This document shows, piece by piece, positions 27,721 to 40,384 of a DNA stretch of 56,018 bases. The notes under the pieces are model-generated. The model had not been told where the DNA came from, ran no database searches, and was given only the letters and a program-made list of their open reading frames with translations. The DNA comes from Mangrovicoccus sp. HB161399 (GTDB taxonomy: Bacteria; Pseudomonadota; Alphaproteobacteria; Rhodobacterales; Rhodobacteraceae), in contig NZ_JAATVU010000036.1 in NCBI RefSeq assembly GCF_013184745.1, forward strand, positions 1-56,018, read 5' to 3'. Numbering within the stretch: position 1 is the first letter of the stretch; each line of letters starts with the position of its first letter. The position numbers were made by a program, and so were the translations under genes.

Positions 27721-30597
27721 TCATTCGGCCGCCACGCGGCGCGGCTTCAGCATGTCGCGCAGGTAGCGCCCGGTATGGCTGGTCTCGACCTCGGCCACTT
27801 CTTCGGGCGTGCCCGCCGCGACCACCGTGCCGCCGCCGTCGCCGCCCTCGGGACCGATGTCGATGATCCAGTCGGCGGTCTTGATCACGTCGAGATTGTG
27901 CTCGATCACCACCACCGTGTTGCCCTGCTCCACCAGCTCGTGCAGAACCTCGAGCAGCTTGCGGACGTCCTCGAAATGCAGCCCCGTGGTCGGCTCGTCG
28001 AGAATGTAGAGCGTCCGGCCCGTCGAGCGCTTCGACAGCTCCTTCGACAGCTTCACCCGCTGCGCCTCGCCGCCCGACAGCGTCGTCGCCTGCTGGCCGA
28101 CCTTGATGTAGCCGAGGCCGACCTGCACAAGCGCATCCATCTTCTCGCGGATCGAGGGCACCGCCTTGAAGAAGACCTGGGCATCCTCGACGGTCATGTC
28201 CAGCACGTCGGCGATCGACTTGCCCTTGAACTCCACCTCCAGCGTCTCGCGGTTGTAGCGCTTGCCGTGGCAGGTTTCGCAGGTGACGTAGACATCGGGC
28301 AGGAAGTGCATCTCGATCTTGATGACGCCGTCGCCCTGGCAGGCCTCGCAGCGCCCGCCCTTGACGTTGAAGCTGAACCGCCCGGGCTTGTAGCCGCGCG
28401 CCTGCGCCTCGGGCAGCCCGGCGAACCAGTCGCGGATCGGCGTGAAGGCCCCCGTGTAGGTCGCGGGGTTCGAGCGCGGCGTGCGCCCGATCGGACGCTG
28501 GTCGATGTCAATCACCTTGTCGAGATGCTCGAAGCCCTTGATGGTCTCGCACGGGCTCGGCGTCTCGCGGGCGCCGTTGAGCTTCATCGCCGCGTTCTTG
28601 TAGAGCGTCTCGATGGTCAGCGTCGACTTGCCGCCGCCCGACACCCCGGTGACGCAGACGAACTTGCCCAGCGGGAATTCGGCGGTCACGTCCTTGAGGT
28701 TGTTTCCGCTCGCCTTCACCACGGTCAGCTTCTTGCCGTTGCCCGGACGCCGCTCGGCGGGCACGGCGATCTCGCGGCGGCCGGCAAGATAGTCGCCGGT
28801 GATGCTGTCCGGGTTGGCAATGATCTCGGCCGGCGTGCCCGAGGCGATCACCTGCCCGCCATGCACCCCGGCGCCGGGGCCGATGTCGAGCACGTAATCG
28901 GCATGGCGGATCGCGTCCTCGTCATGTTCGACCACGATCACCGTGTTGCCCTGGTCGCGCAGGTTCTTCAGCGTGGTCAGCAGCCGGTCGTTGTCGCGCT
29001 GGTGCAGGCCGATCGACGGCTCGTCGAGCACGTAGAGCACGCCGGTCAGACCCGAGCCGATCTGCGAGGCCAGACGGATCCGCTGGCTTTCGCCGCCCGA
29101 GAGCGTGCCCGCGTTGCGCGACATGGTCAGGTATTCGAGGCCCACATTGTTGAGGAAGCCCAGCCGCTCGCGGATTTCCTTGAGGATGGCGCGGGCGATC
29201 TCGTTCTTCTGCTTCGACAGCGCCGCGGGCACGGTGCCGATCCAGTCGAAGGCGTCCTTGATCGACATCTCCACCACTTCGCCGACATGCAGCCCGCCGA
29301 TCTTCACCGCCAGCGCCTCCTGGCGCAGCCGGTGGCCGCCGCAGGTATGGCAGGGCCGGTTGTTCTGGTAGCGCTCGAATTCCTCGCGCACCCAGTTGCT
29401 GTCGGTCTCGCGGTAGCGGCGCTCCATGTTGGGGATCACGCCCTCGAAGACGCGCTCCACCTGGTAGATGCGCCCGCCCTCGTCATAGCGGAAGGGGATT
29501 TCCTCGTTGCCCGAGCCGAACAGGAAGATCTGCTGGACATGCTTCGGCAGCTTCTTCCAGGGCAGCTTCTTGTCGAACTCGTAATGCTTGGCGATGGAGT
29601 CGATGGTCTGGGTGAAATACGGGCTCTTGCCCTTCCGCCAGGGCGCCAGCGCGCCGTTGTCCAGCGTCAGGGTCTGGTCCGGCACCACCAGCCGCTCGTC
29701 GAAGAACAGCTCCACCCCCAGCCCGTCGCAATCCGGGCAGGCGCCGAAGGGCGCGTTGAAGGAGAACAGCCGCGGCTCGATTTCCGGGATGGTGAAGCCC
29801 GAGACCGGGCAAGCGAAATTCTCCGAGAAGGTGATGCGTTCCGGCTCGGGCGCGTTGCCCTCGTCATCGGCGCGCGGCGCGGTTTCCAGGATGGCGATGC
29901 CCTGCGCCAGGTCCAGCGCGGTGCGCAGGGAGTCCGCCAGCCGCGTCTCCATCCCCTCGCGCACGACGATCCGGTCGACCACGACGTCGATGTCGTGGCG
30001 GAACTTCTTGTCCAGCGCCGGCGGCTCGTCCAGCTCGTGGAAGGTGCCGTCGATTTTGACCCGCTGGAAGCCCTGCTTGCGCAGCTCCAGCATCTCCTTG
30101 CGGTACTCGCCCTTGCGGTCGCGCACGATGGGAGCCAGCAGGTAGCCGCGGGTGCCCTGCTCCATCTCCATGATGCGGTCGACCATGTCCTGCACCTGCT
30201 GCGCTTCGATCGGCAGCCCGGTCGCCGGGGAATAGGGCGTGCCCGCGCGGGCGAAGAGCAGGCGTAGATAGTCGTAGATCTCGGTGACGGTGCCGACGGT
30301 GGAGCGCGGGTTCTTCGAGGTGGTCTTCTGCTCGATCGAGATCGCCGGGCTCAGGCCCGAGATGTGGTCGACATCGGGCTTTTCCATCATGTCGAGGAAC
30401 TGCCGCGCATAGGCCGAGAGGCTCTCGACATAGCGGCGCTGGCCCTCGGCATAGATCGTGTCGAAGGCCAGGCTGGACTTGCCCGAGCCCGACAGGCCGG
30501 TGATCACCACCAGCTCGTCGCGGGGGATGTCCACGTCGATGCCCTTGAGGTTGTGCTCCCGCGCGCCCCGGACTTCGATCTTCTTCAACTCGGCCAT
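27721..30597 (-). CDS. uvrA: Excinuclease ABC subunit A
   Basis: A 958-residue UvrA with two ABC ATPase modules (GLSGSGKSS near the N-terminus and GVSGGGKST in the second half). Zinc-finger cysteine clusters are visible ([16 protein letters not shown]). It recognises bulky DNA lesions together with UvrB. The start ATG at 30597 gives the normal N-terminus [19 protein letters not shown] LexA box lies 68 bases upstream, so it belongs to the SOS regulon. Confidence 0.97.
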   Translation of the reverse strand: MAELKKIEVRGAREHNLKGIDVDIPRDELVVITGLSGSGKSSLAFDTIYAEGQRRYVESLSAYARQFLDMMEKPDVDHISGLSPAISIEQKTTSKNPRSTVGTVTEIYDYLRLLFARAGTPYSPATGLPIEAQQVQDMVDRIMEMEQGTRGYLLAPIVRDRKGEYRKEMLELRKQGFQRVKIDGTFHELDEPPALDKKFRHDIDVVVDRIVVREGMETRLADSLRTALDLAQGIAILETAPRADDEGNAPEPERITFSENFACPVSGFTIPEIEPRLFSFNAPFGACPDCDGLGVELFFDERLVVPDQTLTLDNGALAPWRKGKSPYFTQTIDSIAKHYEFDKKLPWKKLPKHVQQIFLFGSGNEEIPFRYDEGGRIYQVERVFEGVIPNMERRYRETDSNWVREEFERYQNNRPCHTCGGHRLRQEALAVKIGGLHVGEVVEMSIKDAFDWIGTVPAALSKQKNEIARAILKEIRERLGFLNNVGLEYLTMSRNAGTLSGGESQRIRLASQIGSGLTGVLYVLDEPSIGLHQRDNDRLLTTLKNLRDQGNTVIVVEHDEDAIRHADYVLDIGPGAGVHGGQVIASGTPAEIIANPDSITGDYLAGRREIAVPAERRPGNGKKLTVVKASGNNLKDVTAEFPLGKFVCVTGVSGGGKSTLTIETLYKNAAMKLNGARETPSPCETIKGFEHLDKVIDIDQRPIGRTPRSNPATYTGAFTPIRDWFAGLPEAQARGYKPGRFSFNVKGGRCEACQGDGVIKIEMHFLPDVYVTCETCHGKRYNRETLEVEFKGKSIADVLDMTVEDAQVFFKAVPSIREKMDALVQVGLGYIKVGQQATTLSGGEAQRVKLSKELSKRSTGRTLYILDEPTTGLHFEDVRKLLEVLHELVEQGNTVVVIEHNLDVIKTADWIIDIGPEGGDGGGTVVAAGTPEEVAEVETSHTGRYLRDMLKPRRVAAE

Positions 30598-30664
30598 GCC
30601 ACACCCTCCGGCTTCAACCCCGGTAAGATAGGCATGTCGCGCTGAGTCTCCAATGGGAAATGCC

Positions 30665-30679
30665 GAACAAAAAGTGAAC
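30665..30679 (-). promoter_or_regulatory. LexA/SOS box of uvrA (GTTC-N7-GTTC)
   Basis: GTTC-ACTTTTT-GTTC on the minus strand, 68 bases before the uvrA start. Half-sites and spacing match the alphaproteobacterial LexA operator, as at recA. Confidence 0.8.
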
Positions 30680-30746
30680 CCACGAAGGTTCTCCGGGCTT
30701 GGCATGCCGCCCGCCCGGAGAAGGCCGGTCCGCGCCTGCCTGGGGC

Positions 30747-31529
30747 TCAGGCCATCAGCGCGTTGCTGGTGTGCTGGCCGACGACGCCGTCGACCTTCAG
30801 CCCGGCCATGCGCTGGAATTCCATCACCGCCGCCCGCGTGTCGCCGCCGAAGATGCCGTCGACGTCGAGATCCAGTCCGAGCTTCAGGCTGAGCCGGGAT
30901 TGCAGCTCCTCGACCTCCGGGCCGCGGTCGCCGAAGTCCAGAACCGAGCTGGCGGCGGGACCTGAGACGCCGCCGAACTGGCCCTCGTCGGACCATTTCC
31001 GGATCAGCTGCTCGGAGGCCTCGAAATGCATCGCATCCTCGGTGCGGAAGGCCGCCCCCCAGTAGAATCCGTGGCGGATGAAATACTCGTAGACCTCCAG
31101 CAGGCCCTTCTGAACGCGGTTGTCGCCGCGCGCGTCGACGCCGCCGCCGAAGGTCAGGTCGATGGCCGTGCCCCAGGAATGGTTGGAAATCGCCGTGCTG
31201 GAGCCGCGCACCTTGCGGCAGCAGAGCATCCCCGCCGTGCCGACATCCGCCGCGACCGCAGGCTTGTCGCGCTCGATCTCGGCGAAGACGGTCTTCAGCA
31301 CGGCGATGGCCGGGATCAGCCCGGTAACGCGGAACGGGCCGACGCTTTCGGTGCGGATCAGGGAAAGGATGCGCGAATTCGTCGGATGGCGGCAATCGGA
31401 GCCGTAATTCCCGCGGGGCGAGCCGATCAGCCGGAGCATGGTGGAGTTGCGCGCGCTGCGCAGGTCGCCGTTGATCGTCCGGCGGTCGATGCTCAGGTCG
31501 CGGAATTGGACTGTGCTGTCAAAAGGCAT
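30747..31529 (-). CDS. M15 (VanY/endolysin-like) peptidase with peptidoglycan-binding domain
   Basis: A 260-residue protein. The M15 catalytic part (about 40-175) has the zinc ligands in [10 protein letters not shown] (His117, Asp124) and DAMHFE (His168). A PG_binding_1 domain occupies about 199-258. It probably cleaves peptide bridges of peptidoglycan. No signal peptide is visible, as in phage endolysins, though its neighbours are chromosomal housekeeping genes. The start ATG at 31529 has AGGAGA. Cys45, Cys103 and Cys104 may form disulphides. Confidence 0.8.
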   Translation of the reverse strand: MPFDSTVQFRDLSIDRRTINGDLRSARNSTMLRLIGSPRGNYGSDCRHPTNSRILSLIRTESVGPFRVTGLIPAIAVLKTVFAEIERDKPAVAADVGTAGMLCCRKVRGSSTAISNHSWGTAIDLTFGGGVDARGDNRVQKGLLEVYEYFIRHGFYWGAAFRTEDAMHFEASEQLIRKWSDEGQFGGVSGPAASSVLDFGDRGPEVEELQSRLSLKLGLDLDVDGIFGGDTRAAVMEFQRMAGLKVDGVVGQHTSNALMA

Positions 31530-31869
31530 TGAAAAAATCTCCTGTCTTCAAAATACGCGGAAGCTACCACATCCACGCCATTAACGCCAGGTAAATCATC
31601 TGGCATCAAGACGGCGCCGTCATGCCGTGGCCGACCACCCGACCGCATGATAGCTCCCGCCGCCCGGGTGCGCCCGGCGAAATCCGGCAGGAAAGCCGGG
31701 AGCCGGACCATCGGGCAATGCCTGCAATCCGCCTTCCCTCATGTCAGCGCACTGATCCGGACATGCGAATGCCGGCAGGGGCCCGGCCGGCCCTGCATCT
31801 CGACAACCGAAAAGTGCGGCCGCGGGTCAGCGCCGTTTCCCGGCCCTGCCCCTCCCGGCCGCCGTCACC
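31530..31869. other. Intergenic region, no gene seen
   Basis: This 340-base gap separates the M15 peptidase start from the end of the small OB-like gene. I find no credible frame, only short GC-rich open frames. It includes an AT-richer section near 31540-31610 that may hold the peptidase promoter. Confidence 0.4.
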
Positions 31870-32220
31870 TCATGCGAGAGCCGGATCGACCACGTAGCGG
31901 CGGCCGTTGATTTCCACCGCCCCTGCGCGCATCTCCATCTGCTCCGCATTGGCCGAGCGCTTGCCGGTCAGGGTCACTTCTGCGCCCTCGGCCAGCATGT
32001 CGCTTGCCGGACCCTGCGGTCCGGCAAGCACGGCCGTCCACATCTGGCCGTCGGCCTCGACGCTCAGGATGCCGTCAGGGGCAACCCGGTGGGCATCGGC
32101 AACGATGCCGGTCAGTTCGAATTGTCCGTCTTCTCTCCAGCGGCTGCCGTGACGGTCCAGGGCGGGCCGTCCGGTAAGGGTCGCGGCAAGGTCCGCGAAG
32201 CTGTGGCGGGCATGGTGCAT
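31870..32220 (-). CDS. Small hypothetical protein, DUF6152/OB-like
   Basis: A 116-residue protein beginning MHHARHSFADLA, reminiscent of HHSF-type DUF6152 proteins, with strands FELTGIVADAHRV and TLTGKRSA that suggest an OB-like barrel. The signal peptide usual in that family is missing. A perfect 11-bp palindrome lies inside the coding sequence (32003-32028). Confidence in the family is low. Confidence 0.55.
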   Translation of the reverse strand: MHHARHSFADLAATLTGRPALDRHGSRWREDGQFELTGIVADAHRVAPDGILSVEADGQMWTAVLAGPQGPASDMLAEGAEVTLTGKRSANAEQMEMRAGAVEINGRRYVVDPALA

Positions 32221-32311
32221 ATCGCCGTCCTCCGTCTGATCCGGGAGACACCCTAGCCCGATTCCCCGGAGGATTTCCCCTGAAATTGCCGTGAGGCCGC
32301 AGAGACGGAAA

Positions 32312-32335
32312 AGGCCCGCCGGTGCCGGCGGGCCT
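32312..32335 (-). terminator. Rho-independent terminator of acnA
   Basis: AGGCCCGCCGG / CCGGCGGGCCT around 2 bases, followed by TTTTCC on the minus strand, 35 bases after the acnA stop. Confidence 0.75.
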
Positions 32336-32369
32336 GTCGCTGTCCTTTTTCAGGGCGTCCGCCCGGAGA

Positions 32370-35120
<2,751 letters not shown>

Positions 35121-35213
35121 GGGGTCATGCCTTCCAATAAAGTGGGTCCATGCACGGACGGTATGTATCCTTTGACCTCGGTCCGGCAAGGGGGTGCGGC
35201 CTTTTGCATACCG

Positions 35214-35223
35214 TTGCATGCAA
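35214..35223. promoter_or_regulatory. Palindrome TTGCATGCAA in the acnA/DUF1223 divergent region
   Basis: A perfect 10-bp palindrome within a larger TTTTGCA...TGCAAAA inverted repeat (from about 35202) in an AT-rich stretch 94 bases before the acnA start. It looks like an operator. I cannot match it with confidence to a known regulator. Confidence 0.4.
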
Positions 35224-35333
35224 AAAAACTGCGTCGCGCGCAACACTCGCAATTTCTCTCTCAAAAGGGTGATTGGCGCGGCGTAGGTCGATGGCCTATC
35301 CCTTCCTTGTACTGGCGGACGAACGGGACAGAG

Positions 35334-36029
35334 ATGCGACATATCATCGGTGCGACCTGCATGAGCTTGACCCTTGCGGGACTCCCTGCAGCCGCGGATC
35401 CGGTGGTGGTTCTGGAACTCTACACCTCGCAGGGCTGCTCGGCCTGCCCGCCGGCGGACGAACTGCTCAACGAACTGGCGGACGAGGACGGCGTGCTCGC
35501 CTTCTCCTTCCACGTCGATTACTGGGACTATATCGGCTGGACCGACACGTTCGGCAGCCGCGAGAACGGCCAGCGCCAGAAGGTCTATGCCAAGGGCTTC
35601 GGCGAACGGATGGTCTACACCCCGCAGCTGGTGATCCAGGGCCAGGCCGCGATGGTCGGCCACAAGGCCGAGAAAATCGAGGCGATGATCCAGAAGCTGC
35701 GCGGCCACAAGCCCGAGGCGCGCCTCGACGCGGTGCGCGACGGCGACATGGTGCGCGTGACCGTAGCCCCGATCGCCCAGCCCGCGGCGGCTTCCGAGCT
35801 CTATCTGGTGCGCTACCAGCCCGAAGCGACGGTGAAGATCGGCAAGGGCGAGAATGCCGGGCGCGAGATCACCTATTCGAACATCGTCACCGACTGGCAC
35901 CTGGCCGAGTACTGGGACGGCAGCAGCCCCGAGGAATACGACCTGCCGGTGATGGGCGACCAGCCGGTGGCCGTGCTGCTGCAGAGGCGCGGCCAGGGCC
36001 CCGTGGTCGCCGCCGCCCTCGCCCGCTGA
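35334..36029 (+). CDS. DUF1223 thioredoxin-like periplasmic protein
   Basis: A 231-residue protein with an N-terminal signal-like stretch (GATCMSLTLAGLPAAAD) and the thioredoxin-like redox motif SQGCSACPPAD. The family is DUF1223, secreted and probably exported to the periplasm. The start ATG at 35334 follows GGGACAGAG. Function unproven; redox or chaperone activity is suggested by the Cys pair. Confidence 0.85.
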   Translation: MRHIIGATCMSLTLAGLPAAADPVVVLELYTSQGCSACPPADELLNELADEDGVLAFSFHVDYWDYIGWTDTFGSRENGQRQKVYAKGFGERMVYTPQLVIQGQAAMVGHKAEKIEAMIQKLRGHKPEARLDAVRDGDMVRVTVAPIAQPAAASELYLVRYQPEATVKIGKGENAGREITYSNIVTDWHLAEYWDGSSPEEYDLPVMGDQPVAVLLQRRGQGPVVAAALAR

Positions 36030-36141
36030 GCCGCGGCACCATCCCCCATCTTCCGGCGGCCTGCCGTTGCAGGTTCCCCTACCGGCACGGCGGGCCCGGC
36101 TGAACGCCCCGCATCGGCCCCTGCCCGCAGGCCTGTGCCGG

Positions 36142-37068
36142 TCAGCTGTCCGCGGCGGCGGCCTTCGCCCGCTGGCGCGCCGCTCGCTTCGCCTGGCGCT
36201 CGGGCTTCCAGCGGCGGTGGATCCACAGCCACTGGTCCATGTTCTGCCGGATCCGCGCCTCCAGGCTGTCATTCAGCGCCTGGGTCATGGTCCTCGCATC
36301 GGAATGCGGCACCGGCTCCTCGACCACCAGGTCGAAACCGCCGTCGCCGCGGCGGATGCCGTAGACCGGCACCAGAAGCGCGCGGTATTTCAGCGCCATC
36401 TCCGCCGCCGACATTGCCGTCGGCGCGGGCTGGCCGAAGAACTGCAGGATCTCGCCCTTGTTGACGTACTGGTCGGGCAGGATCGCCACCGCATTTCCCT
36501 GGCGAAGGAAGCGGATCATCCGCGCCAGACCGGAGCGGCCGCGCGGGAAGATCGGCGCCGCGATGGCCTCCAGCATGGCAAGGAAATCGGCGTCCAGCGC
36601 CTCGTCGTTCAGCGGCCGGTAGATCGCGCCGATCTGGTGGCCGCGCATCGCCATCGCCCCGCGCATCGCGTCGAAATTGCCGAAATGGCCCGAAACCACG
36701 ATGACCGGCCGTCCTTCCGCCCTGGCAGCGTCCAGTGCCGCCACGCCCGGCCCTGTGAAAGGCTCGTCCCGGATCAGGTCGAGAAAGTCCTGCCCGGCCG
36801 CCAGCTCGGTCAGCATCCGGCCGACATTCGCGGGCACGCGCCGCATCAGGCGCTTCACCTCGGCTTCGGGCAGATCCGGCATGACATGGGCGAGGTTCGC
36901 GCGGATCCGCGCGCGGTAGCCTGCGACCGGCGCCACGACCCAGGCCATCAGCGCCGCCACCACGCGGCAGCGCAGCCGGAACGGCAGGATGCGCGGCCAG
37001 GTCGTCAGCGCCCGGATCGCCGCCGCCTCGAGTGCGGCCTGCCTTTCGGATTTCGTCTTCTTCGCCAT
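36142..37068 (-). CDS. Lipid A / lysophospholipid acyltransferase (LpxL/HtrB family)
   Basis: A 308-residue inner-membrane-associated protein with the HxxxxD catalytic motif in VSGHFGNFD and the PDQYVNKG segment of LpxL-type enzymes. The N-terminal hydrophobic stretch is about residues 27-50. It transfers an acyl chain to lipid A or to a lyso-lipid; acceptor and chain length cannot be read. The start ATG at 37068 fits. Basic C-terminal tail. Confidence 0.85.
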   Translation of the reverse strand: MAKKTKSERQAALEAAAIRALTTWPRILPFRLRCRVVAALMAWVVAPVAGYRARIRANLAHVMPDLPEAEVKRLMRRVPANVGRMLTELAAGQDFLDLIRDEPFTGPGVAALDAARAEGRPVIVVSGHFGNFDAMRGAMAMRGHQIGAIYRPLNDEALDADFLAMLEAIAAPIFPRGRSGLARMIRFLRQGNAVAILPDQYVNKGEILQFFGQPAPTAMSAAEMALKYRALLVPVYGIRRGDGGFDLVVEEPVPHSDARTMTQALNDSLEARIRQNMDQWLWIHRRWKPERQAKRAARQRAKAAAADS

Positions 37069-37166
37069 GGACCTACTCCGTGCTGACAGCGGGGCTGTCC
37101 CGGGCAGGTCTTAACGGGGATCTCCCCGGCCGGCAATCGCGGGGCGGCCGGGCGGCGGGGACAGGC

Positions 37167-38213
37167 CTATTCCTCGTCATCCTCCTCGTCGCCGAGCAGC
37201 AGCAGCTCTCCGGCCGCTTCCATCTCCCGGATGGCGGCGACGATGTTGCCCATCGCCTCCTCGGCGTCCTTGGCCTTCACCTTGCCGAGCTCGTTGACCT
37301 CGTCGCGCAGCGCCTGGGCCATGCGCTGGGACATGTTGTCGAGGATGAATTCCCCGGCCTTGGCGTCGTTGCCCTGCGCCCCGCCGAGCGCCGTCACCAG
37401 CACCGACTGGTCGACCGCGCGGGTGATCTTCGGGATGTCGCGCGGGTCGATCCGGGTGGGAATGTTGGAGAAGGTGAAGATCGCCTTGCGGACCTCCTCG
37501 GCGAAACCCGCGTCCTTTTCCTCCAGCCCTTCGAGCACGTCGTCGCGGGTCAGCGCAGCGGTCGAGTTCAGGATCGCGCCGACGCGCTGCACCGGCCCGT
37601 CGCTGAAGGCCATGGCCGGCTTCGAAGCCAGCTGGGTGGCAATCGCCGTGCCGATGGTCTGAACGGTTTCGGGATCGATGCCGGTGGTCTGGGAAATGGC
37701 GAAGGCGATCCGCCTGGCCTTGGGACCTTCCATCTTGCCGAGAATTTCCGCCGCCTTGGGCACCGGCAGCTTCGACAGGATCACGGCCGCGACTTCCTCG
37801 GCCTCGCCGTCCATCACCTCGACCAGCCGCTCGGTTTCCAGCCCCTGGATCGCGCCCCAGGGATCCTTGTGGATCGGAACGCCGGCCTGCTTGCGGATGC
37901 GCGCGGCCGTCGAGGGGCTGATCATGCCGTCGAGCGCGTCGAGCGCGCCCGCCAGGCCGCCGGGAAAGGTCATGCCGACGGAGCCCAGCTCCTCGAGGAA
38001 TTCCTCGATCACCTCGTCCAGCGTGGCGGAGTCGATCTGCCGGATGGCGCCCATCTCGTGGGTCAGCTCTTCCTGCAGCGATTCGGGCAGCTCGGCGAGC
38101 TGCAGCTCCGCGCCCTCCTGCATCAGCACGCGCACGATGATCGCCGCCTTGCGCTTCTGCGTGAGCTCGGGCGCAGGGCTGCTGGAGCGGACGAAAGATG
38201 GCATCTGGCTCAT
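37167..38213 (-). CDS. FliG-like flagellar motor switch protein (orphan, divergent)
   Basis: A 348-residue protein with the three-part FliG plan: N-terminal helical domain, middle domain, and C-terminal domain with RAVDQSVLVTALGG and NMSQRMAQALRDEVN. The EHPQ motif of the middle domain is replaced (GEAEEVAAVIL), and no other flagellar genes are in view. The start ATG at 38213 has GGAGG. It may be an alternate-system FliG or a protein with a repurposed fold. The C-terminus ends with an acidic run. Confidence 0.75.
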   Translation of the reverse strand: MSQMPSFVRSSSPAPELTQKRKAAIIVRVLMQEGAELQLAELPESLQEELTHEMGAIRQIDSATLDEVIEEFLEELGSVGMTFPGGLAGALDALDGMISPSTAARIRKQAGVPIHKDPWGAIQGLETERLVEVMDGEAEEVAAVILSKLPVPKAAEILGKMEGPKARRIAFAISQTTGIDPETVQTIGTAIATQLASKPAMAFSDGPVQRVGAILNSTAALTRDDVLEGLEEKDAGFAEEVRKAIFTFSNIPTRIDPRDIPKITRAVDQSVLVTALGGAQGNDAKAGEFILDNMSQRMAQALRDEVNELGKVKAKDAEEAMGNIVAAIREMEAAGELLLLGDEEDDEE

Positions 38214-38320
38214 GGGACGACCTCCGACTTCTGCCGACGCGGCCACCTTTATGGAGCGGGCTTAAGGGCGGGTTTACGGCACTCCGCCCGATCAGGAATT
38301 GTTACCGGCCGCCGGAGCGG

Positions 38321-38345
38321 CGCGGGCCCCGGCACAGGGCCCGCG
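38321..38345 (-). terminator. GC hairpin after purB
   Basis: CGCGGGCCC / GGGCCCGCG around a 7-base loop lies between the purB stop and the fliG start. There is no T-tract; it may terminate purB or simply be structured. Confidence 0.35.
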
Positions 38346-38382
38346 GAACCGGCGCCGGAAATCCCGGCACCAGCGCGGCGGC

Positions 38383-39687
38383 TCAGCTGCCGAAGACGCG
38401 CGCGAAGATCGTGTCGACGTGCTTGGTGTGGTAGCCGAGGTCGAATTTCTCCTCGATCTCGGCCGGGCTCAGCGCCGCAGTCACCTCTGCATCGCCGAGA
38501 AGCTCGGTCTTGAAGTCCTTGCCTTCTTCCCAGACCTTCATCGCGTTGCGCTGCACCAGGCGATAGGCGTCCTCGCGGCTCACGCCCGCCTGGGTCAGTG
38601 CCAGGAGCACGCGCTGCGACATCACCAGGCCGCGGAACTTGTTCATGTTGGCCAGCATGTTGTCCGGATAGACCACCAGCTTGTCGATCACCGTGGTCAG
38701 GCGCGACAGCGCGAAGTCCAGCGTCACGGTGGTGTCGGGGCCAATGTTGCGCTCCACCGAGCTGTGCGAGATGTCGCGCTCGTGCCACAGCGCCACGTTC
38801 TCCATCGCCGGAACGACGGCCATGCGCACGAGCCGCGCCAGGCCGGTGAGGTTCTCGGTCAGGACCGGGTTGCGCTTGTGCGGCATGGCCGAGCTGCCCT
38901 TCTGGCCCTTGGAGAAGAACTCCTCGGCTTCCAGCACCTCGGTGCGCTGCATGTGGCGGATCTCGGTGGCGACGTTCTCGATGGACGAAGCCACGACGCC
39001 CAGCGCGGCGAAGAAGGCGGCATGGCGGTCGCGCGGGATCACCTGGGTGGAGATCGGCTCGGGCTTCAGGCCCATCTTGGCGCAGACATGCTCCTCGACG
39101 GCCGGGTCGATATTGGCGAAGGTGCCGACCGCGCCGGAGATCGCGCCGGTGGCGATCTCGTCGCGCGCCACCTGGAGGCGGGTCTTGTTGCGGTCCATCT
39201 CGGCGTAGAAGCGCGCGAAGGTCAGGCCCATCGTGGTGGGTTCCGCATGGATGCCGTGGCTGCGGCCGATGCGGACGGTGTCCTTGTGCTCGAAGGCACG
39301 GCGCTTCAGCGCGTCCAGCAGCTTGTCCATGTCGGCCAGCAGGATGTCGGCGGCGCGCACCAGCTGGACGTTGAAAGTGGTGTCCAGCACGTCCGAGGAG
39401 GTCATGCCCTGATGGACGAAGCGCGCCTCGTCATTGCCGATGATCTCGGCCAGGTGGGTCAGGAAGGCGATCACGTCATGCTTGGTGACGGCCTCGATCT
39501 CGTCGATCCGGGCGACGTTGAAATCCACGTCCTTCGCCTTCCAGACGGCCGCCGCGTTTTCCTTCGGGATCACGCCCAGTTCGGCTTGCGCATCGCAGGC
39601 ATGGGCTTCAATCTCGTACCAGATGCGGAACTTGGTCTCCGGGGACCAGATGGCAACCATGTCGGGACGGGAATAGCGTGGGATCAT
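38383..39687 (-). CDS. purB: Adenylosuccinate lyase
   Basis: A 434-residue enzyme of the fumarase/aspartase superfamily with the signature [11 protein letters not shown]. It acts twice in purine synthesis, releasing fumarate from SAICAR and adenylosuccinate. The start ATG at 39687 gives the standard [11 protein letters not shown]-terminus. Confidence 0.96.
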   Translation of the reverse strand: MIPRYSRPDMVAIWSPETKFRIWYEIEAHACDAQAELGVIPKENAAAVWKAKDVDFNVARIDEIEAVTKHDVIAFLTHLAEIIGNDEARFVHQGMTSSDVLDTTFNVQLVRAADILLADMDKLLDALKRRAFEHKDTVRIGRSHGIHAEPTTMGLTFARFYAEMDRNKTRLQVARDEIATGAISGAVGTFANIDPAVEEHVCAKMGLKPEPISTQVIPRDRHAAFFAALGVVASSIENVATEIRHMQRTEVLEAEEFFSKGQKGSSAMPHKRNPVLTENLTGLARLVRMAVVPAMENVALWHERDISHSSVERNIGPDTTVTLDFALSRLTTVIDKLVVYPDNMLANMNKFRGLVMSQRVLLALTQAGVSREDAYRLVQRNAMKVWEEGKDFKTELLGDAEVTAALSPAEIEEKFDLGYHTKHVDTIFARVFGS

Positions 39688-39793
39688 CGTCGGACCTTTC
39701 CTGCGGCTTGGCGCCCCGCCCATACGGGCAAGCGCGCGGCGACGCAAGCCTGCCCGCGGCGGATCGCCTCTCCGGCGCGCAGGGAGCCGCGCC

Positions 39794-40210
39794 ATGAGCG
39801 GCTTCGCCCTCGGCGGCATGCGGGACCTTGCAGGCAACGTCACCACGCTCAACTGGATCAAGCCCGGCGCCGAGCGCGATACCGAGGCCTGCCTCGGCTA
39901 CGCGCAGGGGCGGTTGGCGCGCGGCTACTGGATCGCGCTGATGACGGTGCTGCCGACCCCGGCGGATTTCGAGTTCGACGGCACCACGCTGCGCTCGGGC
40001 GGCAGGCTGGGGCTGCCGCAGCGCTCTGCCGCGGCCGAAGACGCCCGTCCCCGCGTGCATGACCTGATCCTCGAAGAGCGCGGCCGGCCCGCCTATGTGG
40101 CCCTGCAGAAGGGCGCGCTGGCCAGGCAGGCAGTGACGGGCGCGGCCCGGCTGGCAAAGGTGCTGCCCGAGATCCGCCATGACGGCCGGCCGACGGCGGC
40201 AGGGCAGTAA
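39794..40210 (+). CDS. Hypothetical protein
   Basis: A 138-residue protein without a recognised domain. It starts MSGFALGGMRDLAGN and has an alternating hydrophobic/aromatic stretch GYWIALMTVLPTPADFEF. Its stop is three bases before the next tiny gene, so the three genes at 39794-40830 form a compact operon divergent from purB. Function unknown. Confidence 0.6.
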   Translation: MSGFALGGMRDLAGNVTTLNWIKPGAERDTEACLGYAQGRLARGYWIALMTVLPTPADFEFDGTTLRSGGRLGLPQRSAAAEDARPRVHDLILEERGRPAYVALQKGALARQAVTGAARLAKVLPEIRHDGRPTAAGQ

Positions 40211-40213
40211 CCG

Positions 40214-40384
40214 ATGGGCGGCGGCGGGCTGCAATGGAATCTCGTCCGTCCCTGCCCGTTCCTGCTGGCGGTGCAGGTCGCGCCCGACGGGACGGCGCGG
40301 ACCCCGGAATTCGCGGTGGACCTGAGCTCCGGCTACGACGCGCGCGCCAAGCTGCGCCGCTACATGGAAGGCGCGATGCCATGA
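40214..40384 (+). CDS. Small hypothetical protein, 56 residues
   Basis: An ATG at 40214 opens a 56-residue frame (MGGGGLQWNLVRPCPFLLAV) ending in a TGA that overlaps the next start by four bases (ATGA). The spacing and overlap favour a real coupled gene although it is short. No domain recognised. Confidence 0.5.
   Translation: MGGGGLQWNLVRPCPFLLAVQVAPDGTARTPEFAVDLSSGYDARAKLRRYMEGAMP

Noticed and set aside
26812-30267. Long open frame antisense to the patatin gene and uvrA
   Set aside because: Same cause. The composition is His-, Arg- and Asp-rich shadow sequence.
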